From: Bacteroidales bacterium UBA5072 | GTDB taxonomy: Bacteria > Bacteroidota > Bacteroidia > Bacteroidales > UBA10428 | Assembly (NCBI GenBank): GCA_002415855.1 | Contig: DIAS01000090.1 | Location: forward strand, 1-24,569 | Length of the DNA: 24,569 nt | Reading direction: 5' to 3' | Part shown: positions 9,280 through 17,761 of the stretch, in pieces | Layout: the number at the start of each line of letters is the position of its first letter | How positions within the stretch are numbered: position 1 is the first letter of the stretch | The notes under the pieces: generated by a model | Told to the model about the DNA's origin: nothing | Databases searched by the model: none | The model's input: the letters and a program-made list of their open reading frames with translations, nothing else | Translations under genes and position numbers: made by a program

Positions 9280-11025
9280 ATGAAGCCATTTATCTTCCTG
9301 ATCCTGATTTCTGTTATTTCCACCCGGGTCTGCGCACAGAGACCCCAGAAGACCTATTGTAATCCCATCGATATCAATTATCGTTATAATTTTGAACAGC
9401 TCAATGAAAACATTTCTTACCGTTCGGGTGCGGATCCCGTTATTGTCAACCACAAAGGCGAATACTACCTTTTTGTTACCATATCCGGTGGATGGTGGCA
9501 TTCAAAGGATCTGGTAAACTGGGACTATGTTGTCCCCGATAAATGGCCCATGGAGGATATGTGCGCCCCGGCAGCCTTATCGGTCAGGGATACCCTCTAC
9601 CTGTTTCAAAGTACATTTGACCTGCGCCCGATATTTTATACCACTACGCCCTGGAATGGCCATCTGAAGTTTTTTAACCGGTTGCTGCCTGCACTACGCG
9701 GTGCTACAGGCCCCTGGGATCCGGCCATCTATCACGATGAGGATACCGATAAATGGTACATGTACTGGGGTTCTTCCAATGTGTTTCCCATATACGGGAT
9801 TGAACTGGACCACCACAAACGGCTCACTTATGTTGATACTGCCAGGGCCATGATATACCTGAATCCGGCTCAACACGGCTGGGAACGCTTTGGCCGTGAC
9901 CACCGCGACACCATTAAACCTTTTGCTGAGGGCGCCTGGATGACAAAATACATGGGCAGGTATTATCTGCAGTACGGCGCTCCGGGTACAGAATACAATG
10001 TATATGCCAATGGCACCTACGTGGGGGATCATCCCCTGGGTCCATTCTACTATGCACCTTACAACCCGGTTTCGTACAAGCCTGGTGGCTTTGTGACAGG
10101 TGCCGGGCATGGCAACACCTTCCAGGATAACCATGGTAACTACTGGAATACCGGTACACCATGGATCGCGGTCAACTGGAATTTCGAAAGAAGGATAGCC
10201 ATGTTTCCTGCAGGTTTCGACAGGGACGGACAAATGTTCTCCGATACCAGGTTTGGTGATTTTCCCCATTTCCTGCCGGCCGCAAAGTGGAACGACAAAG
10301 ACGAATTGTTTACCGGCTGGATGCTTCTTTCCTATAACAAACCCTGCACCGCCTCCTCAACCAGGGATTCCTATACGGCAGACCTTGTAACGGATGAGAA
10401 TCCCAGGACCTTTTGGGTAGCCCTTACCCGGGAAAAAACCGAATGGATAACGGTGGATCTTCAAAAAGTATCTGAGATCAGGGCAGTCCAGGTCAATTAT
10501 ACCGATTATAAATCAGGTATTTTTGACAGCGATTCCACAGTTTATACACAGTTTAAATTGCTTCATTCCGCAGACGGTAATAACTGGGAGATTCTGACCG
10601 ATCTTAGCCATGAAAAACGTGACCGTCCCAATGCTTATATAGAGCTCGAGCAACCGGTTCAAGCAAGATTTATCAAATATGAGCATGTTTATGTAGCTTC
10701 CCGTAACCTGGCCATCAGCGACATTCGCGTATTTGGGAAAGCACCCGGCAAGCCGCCGGTCACCCCAAGAAATCTGACTGTTAAACGCGACACCGATCCC
10801 CGGAATGCTTTTGTCACCTGGGAACCCGTCAAAGGAGCCACAGGCTATAATATTCTTTGGGGGATTGAAGCCGAAAAGCTTTATCAGACATTCCAGCATT
10901 TTTCAGATGAGATTACCCCCCTGGAAATCCGGGCCCTAAATATAGGACAGGACTATTACTTTGCCATTGAGGCATTTAATGAAAATGGCGTTTCGGCCGT
11001 CAGCAAGCCTGTGTATTGCAAATAA
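9280..11025 (+). CDS. Secreted GH43-like glycosidase with F5/8C and Fn3 domains
   Basis: The ATG at 9280 is chosen because it gives a clean signal peptide (MKPFIFLILISVISTRVCAQ) and because an upstream in-frame start at 9208 would begin at the preceding terminator. The product is 581 residues. Residues about 45-340 form a five-bladed beta-propeller of GH43 type: SGADP (Asp52, candidate base), GPWDPAIYHD (Asp147, candidate pKa modulator) and FAEGAWM (Glu217, candidate acid). Residues about 350-487 are an F5/8 type C (CBM32-like) carbohydrate-binding domain, and about 490-581 an Fn3 domain. GH43 enzymes act mainly on arabinosides and xylosides. The target here is not determined, and the family is assigned from motifs only. 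An 18-bp gap to the next gene suggests co-transcription. A TAACTTGC sequence at 9257-9264 could be a degenerate -7 element. Confidence 0.82.
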   Translation: MKPFIFLILISVISTRVCAQRPQKTYCNPIDINYRYNFEQLNENISYRSGADPVIVNHKGEYYLFVTISGGWWHSKDLVNWDYVVPDKWPMEDMCAPAALSVRDTLYLFQSTFDLRPIFYTTTPWNGHLKFFNRLLPALRGATGPWDPAIYHDEDTDKWYMYWGSSNVFPIYGIELDHHKRLTYVDTARAMIYLNPAQHGWERFGRDHRDTIKPFAEGAWMTKYMGRYYLQYGAPGTEYNVYANGTYVGDHPLGPFYYAPYNPVSYKPGGFVTGAGHGNTFQDNHGNYWNTGTPWIAVNWNFERRIAMFPAGFDRDGQMFSDTRFGDFPHFLPAAKWNDKDELFTGWMLLSYNKPCTASSTRDSYTADLVTDENPRTFWVALTREKTEWITVDLQKVSEIRAVQVNYTDYKSGIFDSDSTVYTQFKLLHSADGNNWEILTDLSHEKRDRPNAYIELEQPVQARFIKYEHVYVASRNLAISDIRVFGKAPGKPPVTPRNLTVKRDTDPRNAFVTWEPVKGATGYNILWGIEAEKLYQTFQHFSDEITPLEIRALNIGQDYYFAIEAFNENGVSAVSKPVYCK

Positions 11026-11043
11026 AACCAAATTGACAGCTTT

Positions 11044-12069
11044 ATGAGAACCTTGCTTAATCCCCTTTTTAAGGCAGTTGTATGGCTCCTGATCCTGGAG
11101 CTATCCGGTTGCAGCCATCAACAGGAAATCATTATGACTGTTAACGGTCCTGTCGGTGCGGATGAGATCGGAACTACGCTTCCGCATGAACATTTTCTGG
11201 TAGATTTTATCGGTGCAGACAGCACCGGTTACCATCGGTGGAACAGAGATACTGTCATTGCCCGGGTATTGCCCTTTTTGAGGGAAGCAAGCCGGGCCGG
11301 TGTGAATACCATCATTGAATGCACACCCGCTTACCTTGGGAGAGATCCGTTGTTGCTGCAACAGCTTTCGCGGTTAAGCGGCCTTCACATCCTTACCAAC
11401 ACCGGCTATTATGGCGCAATTTACAACAAGGCGTTGCCGGCAAGTACGTTTTCAGCAACGGCAGATGAGTTGGCAGAAAAATGGACCGGGGAATGGCAAA
11501 ACGGCATTGAAACCACCGGTATCCATCCTGGGTTCATCAAAATTGCGGTTCCCGGTGATTCAATTCTTGCCCCGGTTCATGAGAATTTAGTAAGAGCTGC
11601 GGCAAGAACACATTTAAAAACCGGCCTGACCATAAATGCACATACAGGTCCGGATGCCACCGCAATGGCTGAAGTGAAAATCCTTAAAGAAGAAGGAGTT
11701 GATCCTTCAGCATTTATATGGACCCACGCACAGGCAGGCAGCCAGGCTGTCCAGGTACGCCTTGCACAGGAGGGCGCCTGGATATCGCTGGACAATGTCA
11801 TGACCGACAACACAGACCAGTATGTTGACCTTCTGGTTAACCTGAAGCAGCATAAACTTCTGGACAGGGTCCTGATATCGCATGATGCCGGTTGGTACGA
11901 TGTAATACAGCCAGACAGTATAGTTTTTCGCGGATATACCGCCCTCTTTACCGACCTGAGACCAGCACTTCTCAGGAACGGTTTCACCGAGGATGACTGG
12001 CAACTTCTGACAGTCAGGAATCCCAAGGAAGCTTATACGGTAAGAGTCAGAAGACTACAAACCATGTAG
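11044..12069 (+). CDS. Phosphotriesterase-family metallohydrolase, lipoprotein
   Basis: The 341-residue product has an N-terminal signal ending in LSGC (Cys23), a good lipobox. The metal site of the phosphotriesterase branch of the amidohydrolase superfamily is complete: PHEH (His48, His50), GFIKIAV (Lys166, the carboxylated bridging lysine), NAHTG (His200), THAQAG (His228) and SHDAGW (Asp281). Most natural members are lactonases or act on other esters, and true organophosphate hydrolysis is rare, so a lactonase-like role on a sugar-derived lactone or ester is plausible but inferred. The start lies 18 bp after the GH43-like gene, suggesting one operon. The mature protein would be membrane-anchored. 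Confidence 0.85.
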   Translation: MRTLLNPLFKAVVWLLILELSGCSHQQEIIMTVNGPVGADEIGTTLPHEHFLVDFIGADSTGYHRWNRDTVIARVLPFLREASRAGVNTIIECTPAYLGRDPLLLQQLSRLSGLHILTNTGYYGAIYNKALPASTFSATADELAEKWTGEWQNGIETTGIHPGFIKIAVPGDSILAPVHENLVRAAARTHLKTGLTINAHTGPDATAMAEVKILKEEGVDPSAFIWTHAQAGSQAVQVRLAQEGAWISLDNVMTDNTDQYVDLLVNLKQHKLLDRVLISHDAGWYDVIQPDSIVFRGYTALFTDLRPALLRNGFTEDDWQLLTVRNPKEAYTVRVRRLQTM

Positions 12070-12176
12070 CGGGTTTTGAGAAGACGCAAGATTCATTTGT
12101 TTCCCACAAAACTGCTATTTTAACTTTATTCATTATTTTTGAACATATTTGAACTTTCCAGCAGATTTTTTGCTTT

Positions 12177-12184
12177 TACTTTGC
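12177..12184 (+). promoter_or_regulatory. Candidate -7 element for mdh
   Basis: TACTTTGC, one base shorter than TAnnTTTG, lies 30 bp before the mdh start in an A/T-rich region. A TTTG at 12148-12151 could be the -33 element, but the 25-base spacing is longer than usual. Nothing else is seen in the 145 bp between the genes. Confidence 0.4.
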
Positions 12185-12214
12185 ACCCAATAAACTCAAC
12201 AAGAAAATAGCAAT

Positions 12215-13156
12215 ATGAAGATTACTGTTGTCGGAGCCGGAAATGTAGGAGCAACCTGTGCTGATGTTCTCGCGCACAGGGATGCTGCGCACGAGATCGT
12301 GCTGGTTGATATCAAGCCGGGCATTGCTGAAGGGAAAGCACTGGATATTTGGCAGAGTGCACCGATTGACAGGTTCAATGCCAAAACAATCGGAGTTACC
12401 AACAATTATCTGGCAACTGCAAATTCCACGGTTGTAGTAATCACTTCGGGTTTACCCCGTAAACCCGGAATGAGTCGCGATGATCTGATTGAAACCAACG
12501 CAGTAATCGTAAAAGGTGTTACTGACCAGGTAATCCAGTATTCACCCTGTGCCATTATCATTGTTGTGTCAAATCCTCTTGATGCCATGACATATCAGGC
12601 ATACATCACATCTCGTTTCCCCCGGACCAGGGTCATGGGAATGGCAGGAATACTGGATACCGGCAGGTATAAAGCCTTTATTGCAGATGAGTTGAATGTA
12701 TCACCGAAAGATATCAGTGCGCTTCTTTTAGGAGGACACGGAGATACTATGGTGCCATTGCCCCGCTATACAACGGTTTCCGGTATACCTTTGACAGAAA
12801 TGCTGCCCAAAGAGAGGATCGATGCAATTGTCGAACGAACCAGGTTCGGTGGTGGAGAACTGGTTAAACTAATGGGCACTTCCGCCTGGTACGCTCCGGG
12901 ATCATCGGCAGCCCGGATGGCCGAAGCCATTACACGCAACCACAGGCGTGTGTTTCCCTGTTGCGTAAAATTAGAGGGTGAATATGGACTTGAAAATGTT
13001 TTCGTTGGCGTTCCTGTGGTTCTGGGGAAAAATGGCATTGAGAGCATCATTGAACTCAAGCTTACCGACGAGGAATTGGTGCAGTTGCATGAGAGTGCCA
13101 AGGCCGTGAAGGAGATGATGGACGTACTTGATAAACTGGAAGAAAAAAACCGTTAG
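12215..13156 (+). CDS. mdh: Malate dehydrogenase (LDH-like type)
   Basis: This cytoplasmic enzyme interconverts malate and oxaloacetate with NAD in the TCA cycle. The 313-residue length is standard. The Rossmann motif is GAGNVG (7-12), and Asp32 at the end of the second strand (LVD) favours NAD over NADP. Substrate and catalytic residues are in place: Arg82 and Arg88 in LPRKPGMSRDD (an Arg at the 82 position marks malate rather than lactate specificity), Asn120, Arg151 in DTGR, and His175 in GGHGDTMVP. It stands alone with its own promoter candidate. Its stop codon lies inside the following hairpin. Confidence 0.97.
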   Translation: MKITVVGAGNVGATCADVLAHRDAAHEIVLVDIKPGIAEGKALDIWQSAPIDRFNAKTIGVTNNYLATANSTVVVITSGLPRKPGMSRDDLIETNAVIVKGVTDQVIQYSPCAIIIVVSNPLDAMTYQAYITSRFPRTRVMGMAGILDTGRYKAFIADELNVSPKDISALLLGGHGDTMVPLPRYTTVSGIPLTEMLPKERIDAIVERTRFGGGELVKLMGTSAWYAPGSSAARMAEAITRNHRRVFPCCVKLEGEYGLENVFVGVPVVLGKNGIESIIELKLTDEELVQLHESAKAVKEMMDVLDKLEEKNR

Positions 13157-13174
13157 ATTTCTCTAACGGTTCTT
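13143..13174. terminator. Bidirectional intrinsic terminator overlapping the mdh stop codon
   Basis: AACCGTTAGA (13148-13157) pairs perfectly with TCTAACGGTT (13162-13171) around a 4-base loop. Seven A at 13143-13149 give the T-tract for minus-strand transcripts, so it is strongest as the terminator of the small minus-strand gene that ends 22 bp away. On the plus strand only a weak TTCTT follows. The mdh TAG lies within the left arm. Confidence 0.85.
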
Positions 13175-13192
13175 CAACAGTTCATTTATGAT

Positions 13193-13417
13193 TCAATAAG
13201 CCGCATTCTCCTTGACAGGATTTTTCCTGCCATAATTTTTTGAGAACTCCACTATTCTTCGCACCACTTCATCATCCACATCACTCTGCAGGCCTTTTAG
13301 GTAATACCCCACGGCTTCCAGTTCCTCACTTTCGAGAAACCCTGCGAGTTTAATTAACTCATTTTCATTATCATCGGAGAATTTGGTTGAACCATACATC
13401 GTAGAGGTTCTGTTCAT
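13193..13417 (-). CDS. Small acidic protein of unknown function
   Basis: The 74-residue product is charged and mostly helical in appearance, with no signal peptide or membrane segment. Its middle (IKLAGFLESEELEAVGYYLKGLQSD) has acidic runs, and the end (SKNYGRKNPVKENAAY) is basic. I do not recognise the family. The ATG at 13417 is used; a second in-frame ATG at 13399 would give 68 residues. It lies 233 bp downstream of the ECF sigma gene on the same strand. A TAATTTG sequence on the minus strand (13463-13469) may be its own -7 element. A strong terminator follows the stop, which supports it as a real gene. An anti-sigma or sigma-accessory role is only a guess from position. Confidence 0.65.
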   Translation of the reverse strand: MNRTSTMYGSTKFSDDNENELIKLAGFLESEELEAVGYYLKGLQSDVDDEVVRRIVEFSKNYGRKNPVKENAAY

Positions 13418-13650
13418 ATGTTAATTATTAAATGAATAATAAAACTACATGCTAGAACGTACCAAATTAACTAGAAATTGTGATAAAGATAATAAAATTT
13501 TATTACCGTGCAATAGATGTGAATAGTGACATCAGACAAGGAAAGAGGGATCAGTAATAATTGAAAATGCAGACACAGCGTGGCAAAAAAACTCACGACA
13601 ATTTTTCTCTTCTTCCGTCAAAATTTCTCATTCCTTGTCCCATGTCCTTT

Positions 13651-14241
13651 TTATGAAGTGGTCAACGTAAGGTTTTTTTCCTTGACCATCCTACGAAGAT
13701 TGATCAATGCATATCGCATTCTTCCAAGGGCAGTATTGATACTTACGTTGGTATGGTCTGCAATTTCCTTGAAACTTAATTCACAATACTGCCGGAGAAT
13801 TAAGACTTCCTTTTGCTCTTCCGGTAAATAATCGATCAATTCCCTGATATCCTTCCGGATTTGACGGTCGATGATGCTGTCTTCAGTTGGTTTAACTGCA
13901 TATTTGTGAGAATTCAGAATATCGAGACCAAAATCCTCACGATAGGAAGCGTTCAACTGACGCTCCTTCCTGTAATGATCAATGACCAGATTGTGGGCAA
14001 TACGCAAAACCCAGGCCAGAAACTTGCCATTATCACGATACTTACCGCCGTCAAGTGACTTAATTACTTTAATAAATGTATCCTGAAAAATGTCCTCAGC
14101 CAGATGCTGGTTTTTAACCAACAGAAAAATGTAGGTATAAACTTGTTTCCGATACCGGTTGATGAGCAGTTCAAGGCTGTTCATATCGCCACTGACGAAC
14201 TTGTCCACAAGCTCATTGTCAGCTAAATAGATTTTATTCAA
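13651..14241 (-). CDS. ECF-type RNA polymerase sigma factor
   Basis: The 196-residue product is a two-domain sigma-70 family factor. Region 2 spans about residues 25-92, with AEDIFQDTFIKV and the -10-recognising FLAWVLRIAHNLVIDHYRK. Region 4 spans about 139-186, with LPEEQKEVLILR and the helix-turn-helix ELSFKEIADHTNVSINTALGR. Such factors direct RNA polymerase to stress or surface regulons. The start is TTG at 14239-14241, chosen because AAAGGAGG lies 5 bases upstream on the minus strand and no upstream ATG is available; the next in-frame ATG (residue 20) would cut into region 2. No adjacent membrane anti-sigma gene is present. The gene is divergent from uvrA across 172 bp. Confidence 0.92.
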   Translation of the reverse strand: MNKIYLADNELVDKFVSGDMNSLELLINRYRKQVYTYIFLLVKNQHLAEDIFQDTFIKVIKSLDGGKYRDNGKFLAWVLRIAHNLVIDHYRKERQLNASYREDFGLDILNSHKYAVKPTEDSIIDRQIRKDIRELIDYLPEEQKEVLILRQYCELSFKEIADHTNVSINTALGRMRYALINLRRMVKEKNLTLTTS

Positions 14242-14244
14242 AAC

Positions 14245-14257
14245 TACCTCCTTTTTG
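14245..14257 (-). promoter_or_regulatory. Shine-Dalgarno that fixes the TTG start of the sigma gene
   Basis: On the minus strand the sequence reads AAAAAGGAGGTAG, with GGAGG ending 5 bases before the TTG. A full match to the anti-SD is uncommon in Bacteroidota and here probably compensates for the weak start codon. Confidence 0.75.
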
Positions 14258-14354
14258 AGTTAAAAAAAGTAAAGTAGAATTGCAGCGATAGGCAGTCCTC
14301 CGGTGGTTAGTTTAATTAGATATAAAGTTAACCGCTTTGTTCGAAATAAAGCGA

Positions 14355-14362
14355 TATTTTTG
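14355..14362 (+). promoter_or_regulatory. Candidate -7 element for uvrA
   Basis: TATTTTTG fits TAnnTTTG and lies 51 bp before the chosen ATG. A TTTG at 14336-14339 could serve as the -33 box, although the 15-base spacing is short. If correct, the longer in-frame start at GTG 14303 would lie upstream of the transcript. Confidence 0.4.
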
Positions 14363-14413
14363 CCGAAAATAAACTATTTTTTTACAAATAGCAAACCATT
14401 TTTTTTATTGCTC

Positions 14414-17248
14414 ATGCCATCAGGTAATTCTTTATACGATAAAAGCAAGATCATAGTTTCAGGTGCCCGGGTTCATAATCTGAAAAATATCAGTTTAAGC
14501 ATACCCCGTGAAAAATTTATTGTTATTACCGGCCTGTCCGGTTCCGGTAAATCGTCCCTTGCTTTTGATACAATTTATGCCGAAGGACAGCGTCGATACG
14601 TGGAGAGCCTGTCATCATATGCTCGTCAGTTCTTAGGGAGGATGAACAAGCCCGAGGTTGATTTTATTAAAGGGTTGCCTCCTGCAATTGCCATTGAACA
14701 AAGGGTAAACACCCGCAATCCCCGTTCAACTGTTGGTACCTCTACTGAGATATACGACTACCTGAAATTGCTTTTTGCCCGCATAGGCAGGACTTATTCT
14801 CCGGTATCGGGTGAATTGGTAAAAAAAGAGAGTGCCTCTGATGTTGTGGATTACATTACTTCTTTTCCGGAAGGAACCCGTCTTCTGCTGATGTGTCCCA
14901 TGAAAGGCAACGGGAACCTCAGCTTTGCACAAAAGCTCGAGGATTTAAAGCACCAGGGAATCACCAGGTTAGACATCAACGGAGAAATCCTGAAACTTGA
15001 AGAAGCCATTATAAAGTACAATCCGACTGCAGGAGATTCAGTCAACATAGTAATAGACCGAATTGTGGTTGCCTCTGACGAAGACTCCATAAGCCGTTAT
15101 GCCGATTCTGCGCAAATGTCATTGATGTCCGGGGAAGGAAATTGTCTGGTCCGATCAGCAGAGGGTGAACAGGAAACGCGTTATTTCAGTGACACCTTTG
15201 AGGCTGACGGATTACACTTCGAAGAGCCCAGTGTTCATATGTTCAGTTTTAATAATCCGGTTGGAGCCTGCCCGCAATGCGAAGGTTACGGAAAAGTAAT
15301 CGGCATCGATGAGGATCTGGTTATTCCCAATAAAAGTCTTTCAGTATACGAAGATGCAGTTGTTTGCTGGAAAGGTGAAAAAATGGTGAAATGGAAGGAG
15401 AAGCTGATCTACAATGCCGATAAATTCGATTTTCCCATTCACCGTCCTTATTACGATCTTACGGAGGACCAGCGGTTGGTTTTATGGAACGGGAATCGTT
15501 ACTTCAAAGGAATCAATGCCTTTTTTGATTATCTCGAATCCAAGAAATACAAAATTCAATACCGGGTTATGCTGGCAAGGTACAGGGGAAAGACTACCTG
15601 TCCGCTATGCGTTGGCACCCGACTGAGAAAAGAGACTTCCTATGTGAAGGTCAGCGGCGTTTCGATGCAGGATTTGGTGATGATGCCGGTTTCGGATCTG
15701 CGCGGTTTTTTTTCACGTGTTCAGCTTGATCCGCATGATATGAAGGTAGCAGGCCGCATACTGACAGAAGTACAGACAAGGTTACAATACCTGGTGGATG
15801 TCGGGCTTGGTTACCTGACCTTGAACCGTTTATCCTCCACCCTGTCCGGTGGAGAATCCCAGCGGATCAATCTTGCCACAACTTTGGGCAGCAGCCTTGT
15901 CGGCTCCCTTTATATCCTCGATGAGCCAAGCATCGGTTTGCATCCCCGTGATACAGGTCTTTTGATTAAGGTACTGAAGAACCTTCAGGCGATCGGGAAT
16001 ACAGTTATGGTAGTTGAGCACGAAGAGGAAGTTATCCGGGCGGCTGATGAGATAATCGACATTGGACCCTATGCAGGACGATTGGGAGGCGAAATTGTAT
16101 TTTACGGAACCTTTCCGGAACTGGTCAAAAACAACAAGGGACTTACTGCCCAATACATCCGTGGCGAAATGGAGATCTCCGTACCGTCCATCCGCAGAAA
16201 ATGGAACAACTATATAGAAATTTCCGGGGCCAGGGAAAACAACCTGAAGAATATCAGGGTTAGAATCCCTTTAAACACCATGACGGTAATAACCGGGGTA
16301 AGCGGCTCGGGGAAATCTTCCCTTGTAAAGGGTATTTTGTACCCTGCCTTGAATAAACTGATCCATGGTTCAGGAGAAAAAGGAGGCAAATATGGCGAGC
16401 TGCGGGGCGATGTTCACTTAATCCAGGGAGTGGAATTTGTTGATCAGAACCCCATCGGAAAATCTACCCGATCCAATCCAGTGACTTACATCAAAGCATT
16501 TGATGAGATCAGAAAATTGTATGCCGGTCAGCAGCTTTCCAAATACAATGGCTTTACCCCCTCTCATTTTTCATTCAATATTGATGGCGGAAGGTGTGAA
16601 GAATGTCAGGGGGAAGGTGAAATAAAAGTGGAGATGCAGTTTATGGCTGATGTTCATCTGGTATGCGACAGCTGCCATGGGAAACGATTCAAGGATGATG
16701 TTCTTGAGGTTCATTTTGAAGGGAAAAGCATTTACGATGTTCTTGAGCTCACTGTTGACGAAGCGATTGATTTCTTTGGTTCGCACAAGGGATCCGTAGA
16801 AAAGGCTATCGCACGAAAACTGGCACCCCTGGCTGAGGTTGGCCTGGGGTATGTGAAACTGGGTCAGTCATCAAGCACACTGAGCGGCGGGGAGAGTCAG
16901 CGCGTAAAACTAGCTTCTTTCCTGGGACAGGAAAAGGCCGATGAATCCCTCATGTTTATTTTCGATGAACCAACGACCGGCTTGCATTTTCATGACATCA
17001 GAAAACTTCTGGATGCTTTTAATGCACTTATTGCCAAAGGACATTCCATGCTGGTCATTGAGCACAATCCTGAAGTGATAAAAACGGCCGACTGGGTCAT
17101 TGATTTAGGTCCGGAAGGTGGAGAAGAAGGCGGATATGTGGTATTTGAGGGCACTCCTGAGGACCTGGTACGATGTGAAAAATCGTATACCGGGAAATAT
17201 CTGGCGGGGAAACTTGGACTCAGTGAAAAGATAAAAGTGAAAAGTTAA
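14414..17248 (+). CDS. uvrA: UvrABC excinuclease subunit A
   Basis: This is the damage-recognition ATPase of nucleotide excision repair, which loads UvrB on damaged DNA. The ATG at 14414 gives 944 residues, the usual size of UvrA1; an in-frame GTG at 14303 would add a 37-residue hydrophobic/basic tail not seen in the family. Two ABC modules are complete: Walker A GLSGSGKSS (Lys46) with signature LSGGESQR near 477, and Walker A GVSGSGKSS (Lys634) with signature LSGGESQR near 822. Walker B sequences are ILDEPSIGLH and IFDEPTTGLH. Cysteine pairs C286/C289 with C396/C399, and C728/C731 with C751/C754, form the two zinc sites. The UvrB-binding region after the first Walker A is present, so this is not the shorter UvrA2 type. 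It converges on the minus-strand lipoprotein operon. Confidence 0.97.
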   Translation: MPSGNSLYDKSKIIVSGARVHNLKNISLSIPREKFIVITGLSGSGKSSLAFDTIYAEGQRRYVESLSSYARQFLGRMNKPEVDFIKGLPPAIAIEQRVNTRNPRSTVGTSTEIYDYLKLLFARIGRTYSPVSGELVKKESASDVVDYITSFPEGTRLLLMCPMKGNGNLSFAQKLEDLKHQGITRLDINGEILKLEEAIIKYNPTAGDSVNIVIDRIVVASDEDSISRYADSAQMSLMSGEGNCLVRSAEGEQETRYFSDTFEADGLHFEEPSVHMFSFNNPVGACPQCEGYGKVIGIDEDLVIPNKSLSVYEDAVVCWKGEKMVKWKEKLIYNADKFDFPIHRPYYDLTEDQRLVLWNGNRYFKGINAFFDYLESKKYKIQYRVMLARYRGKTTCPLCVGTRLRKETSYVKVSGVSMQDLVMMPVSDLRGFFSRVQLDPHDMKVAGRILTEVQTRLQYLVDVGLGYLTLNRLSSTLSGGESQRINLATTLGSSLVGSLYILDEPSIGLHPRDTGLLIKVLKNLQAIGNTVMVVEHEEEVIRAADEIIDIGPYAGRLGGEIVFYGTFPELVKNNKGLTAQYIRGEMEISVPSIRRKWNNYIEISGARENNLKNIRVRIPLNTMTVITGVSGSGKSSLVKGILYPALNKLIHGSGEKGGKYGELRGDVHLIQGVEFVDQNPIGKSTRSNPVTYIKAFDEIRKLYAGQQLSKYNGFTPSHFSFNIDGGRCEECQGEGEIKVEMQFMADVHLVCDSCHGKRFKDDVLEVHFEGKSIYDVLELTVDEAIDFFGSHKGSVEKAIARKLAPLAEVGLGYVKLGQSSSTLSGGESQRVKLASFLGQEKADESLMFIFDEPTTGLHFHDIRKLLDAFNALIAKGHSMLVIEHNPEVIKTADWVIDLGPEGGEEGGYVVFEGTPEDLVRCEKSYTGKYLAGKLGLSEKIKVKS

Positions 17249-17293
17249 CCGTAATAATTCCCTTGTTTACTTTAACTTTTCACTTTTCACTTC
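17223..17293. repeat. Inverted heptamer arrays between convergent genes, possible terminator
   Basis: A perfect 16-bp inverted repeat (17233-17248 and 17272-17287, AAAAGTGAAAAGTTAA and its complement) encloses a 23-base loop. Both arms show a 7-base period: GTGAAAA/GATAAAA/GTGAAAA on the left and TTTACTT/TAACTTT/TCACTTT/TCACTTC on the right. The left arm includes the uvrA stop codon. It may stop transcripts from both converging units, but no classical T-tract follows. Confidence 0.6.
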
Positions 17294-17309
17294 TAATTTT
17301 AAGATGCTT

Positions 17310-17756
17310 TTACTTGTCCTGGAATCCAAACATAATGGCTACGCAGCCACTGTTGGGAAATTCCGTCTTTTGCGCTGAAACGGGTACCTTCACCACAATT
17401 TTCAACTGCTGACTTGACTCGAGTTTGAAATCCCATGTACCGCTATCGTTATGCTGATTGTTATCATACAGCACGTTTTTGTAAGCATCCACCACCTGAA
17501 ATTCTATCGGTGGTAAGGTCTCTGAGCCACAAACTGCCAGCCGGTAATTCTGCCCCGAATAGAAGGTCTTATACAATTCGGCTTCTTCACCTTCTGTGAG
17601 AATGGCTGCGTGATAATTGCCATCATGGATATATCCTGTCAACTCGAGTTTGCACAATTTTTTGGCAAATCCCTTACATTGGGCGCTAACCGATTGGTTA
17701 AAGGCAATGAGTGCGGCTAAAGTGACTATGTAGGGAAGATACTTTTTCATATACAT
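17310..17756 (-). CDS. Secreted protein of unknown function
   Basis: The 148-residue product has a signal peptide with cleavage after SVSA (about residue 25), then a small beta-rich domain with Cys near the start, middle and end. I do not recognise the family. The start ATGTATATG offers two in-frame ATGs; the first is 5 bases after the stop of the upstream lipoprotein gene and the second (MKKYLP) gives a more typical signal. The two genes therefore form an operon and probably act together in the envelope. A conserved-looking stretch is YRLAVCGSETLPPIEFQVVD. No enzymatic motif is visible. Confidence 0.75.
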   Translation of the reverse strand: MYMKKYLPYIVTLAALIAFNQSVSAQCKGFAKKLCKLELTGYIHDGNYHAAILTEGEEAELYKTFYSGQNYRLAVCGSETLPPIEFQVVDAYKNVLYDNNQHNDSGTWDFKLESSQQLKIVVKVPVSAQKTEFPNSGCVAIMFGFQDK

Positions 17757-17761
17757 GGTTT

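Noticed and set aside
8743..9501. 252-codon minus-strand open frame
   Set aside because: It runs antisense across the isomerase-like gene, the terminator and the signal peptide of the GH43-like gene, and its translation has no recognisable domain.
9694..10269. 191-codon minus-strand open frame
   Set aside because: It is antisense to the GH43 catalytic propeller, whose motifs are clear in the other strand.
14303..14413. Upstream GTG start for uvrA
   Set aside because: It adds 37 residues absent from UvrA proteins and would start before the candidate promoter; the ATG at 14414 gives the standard length.
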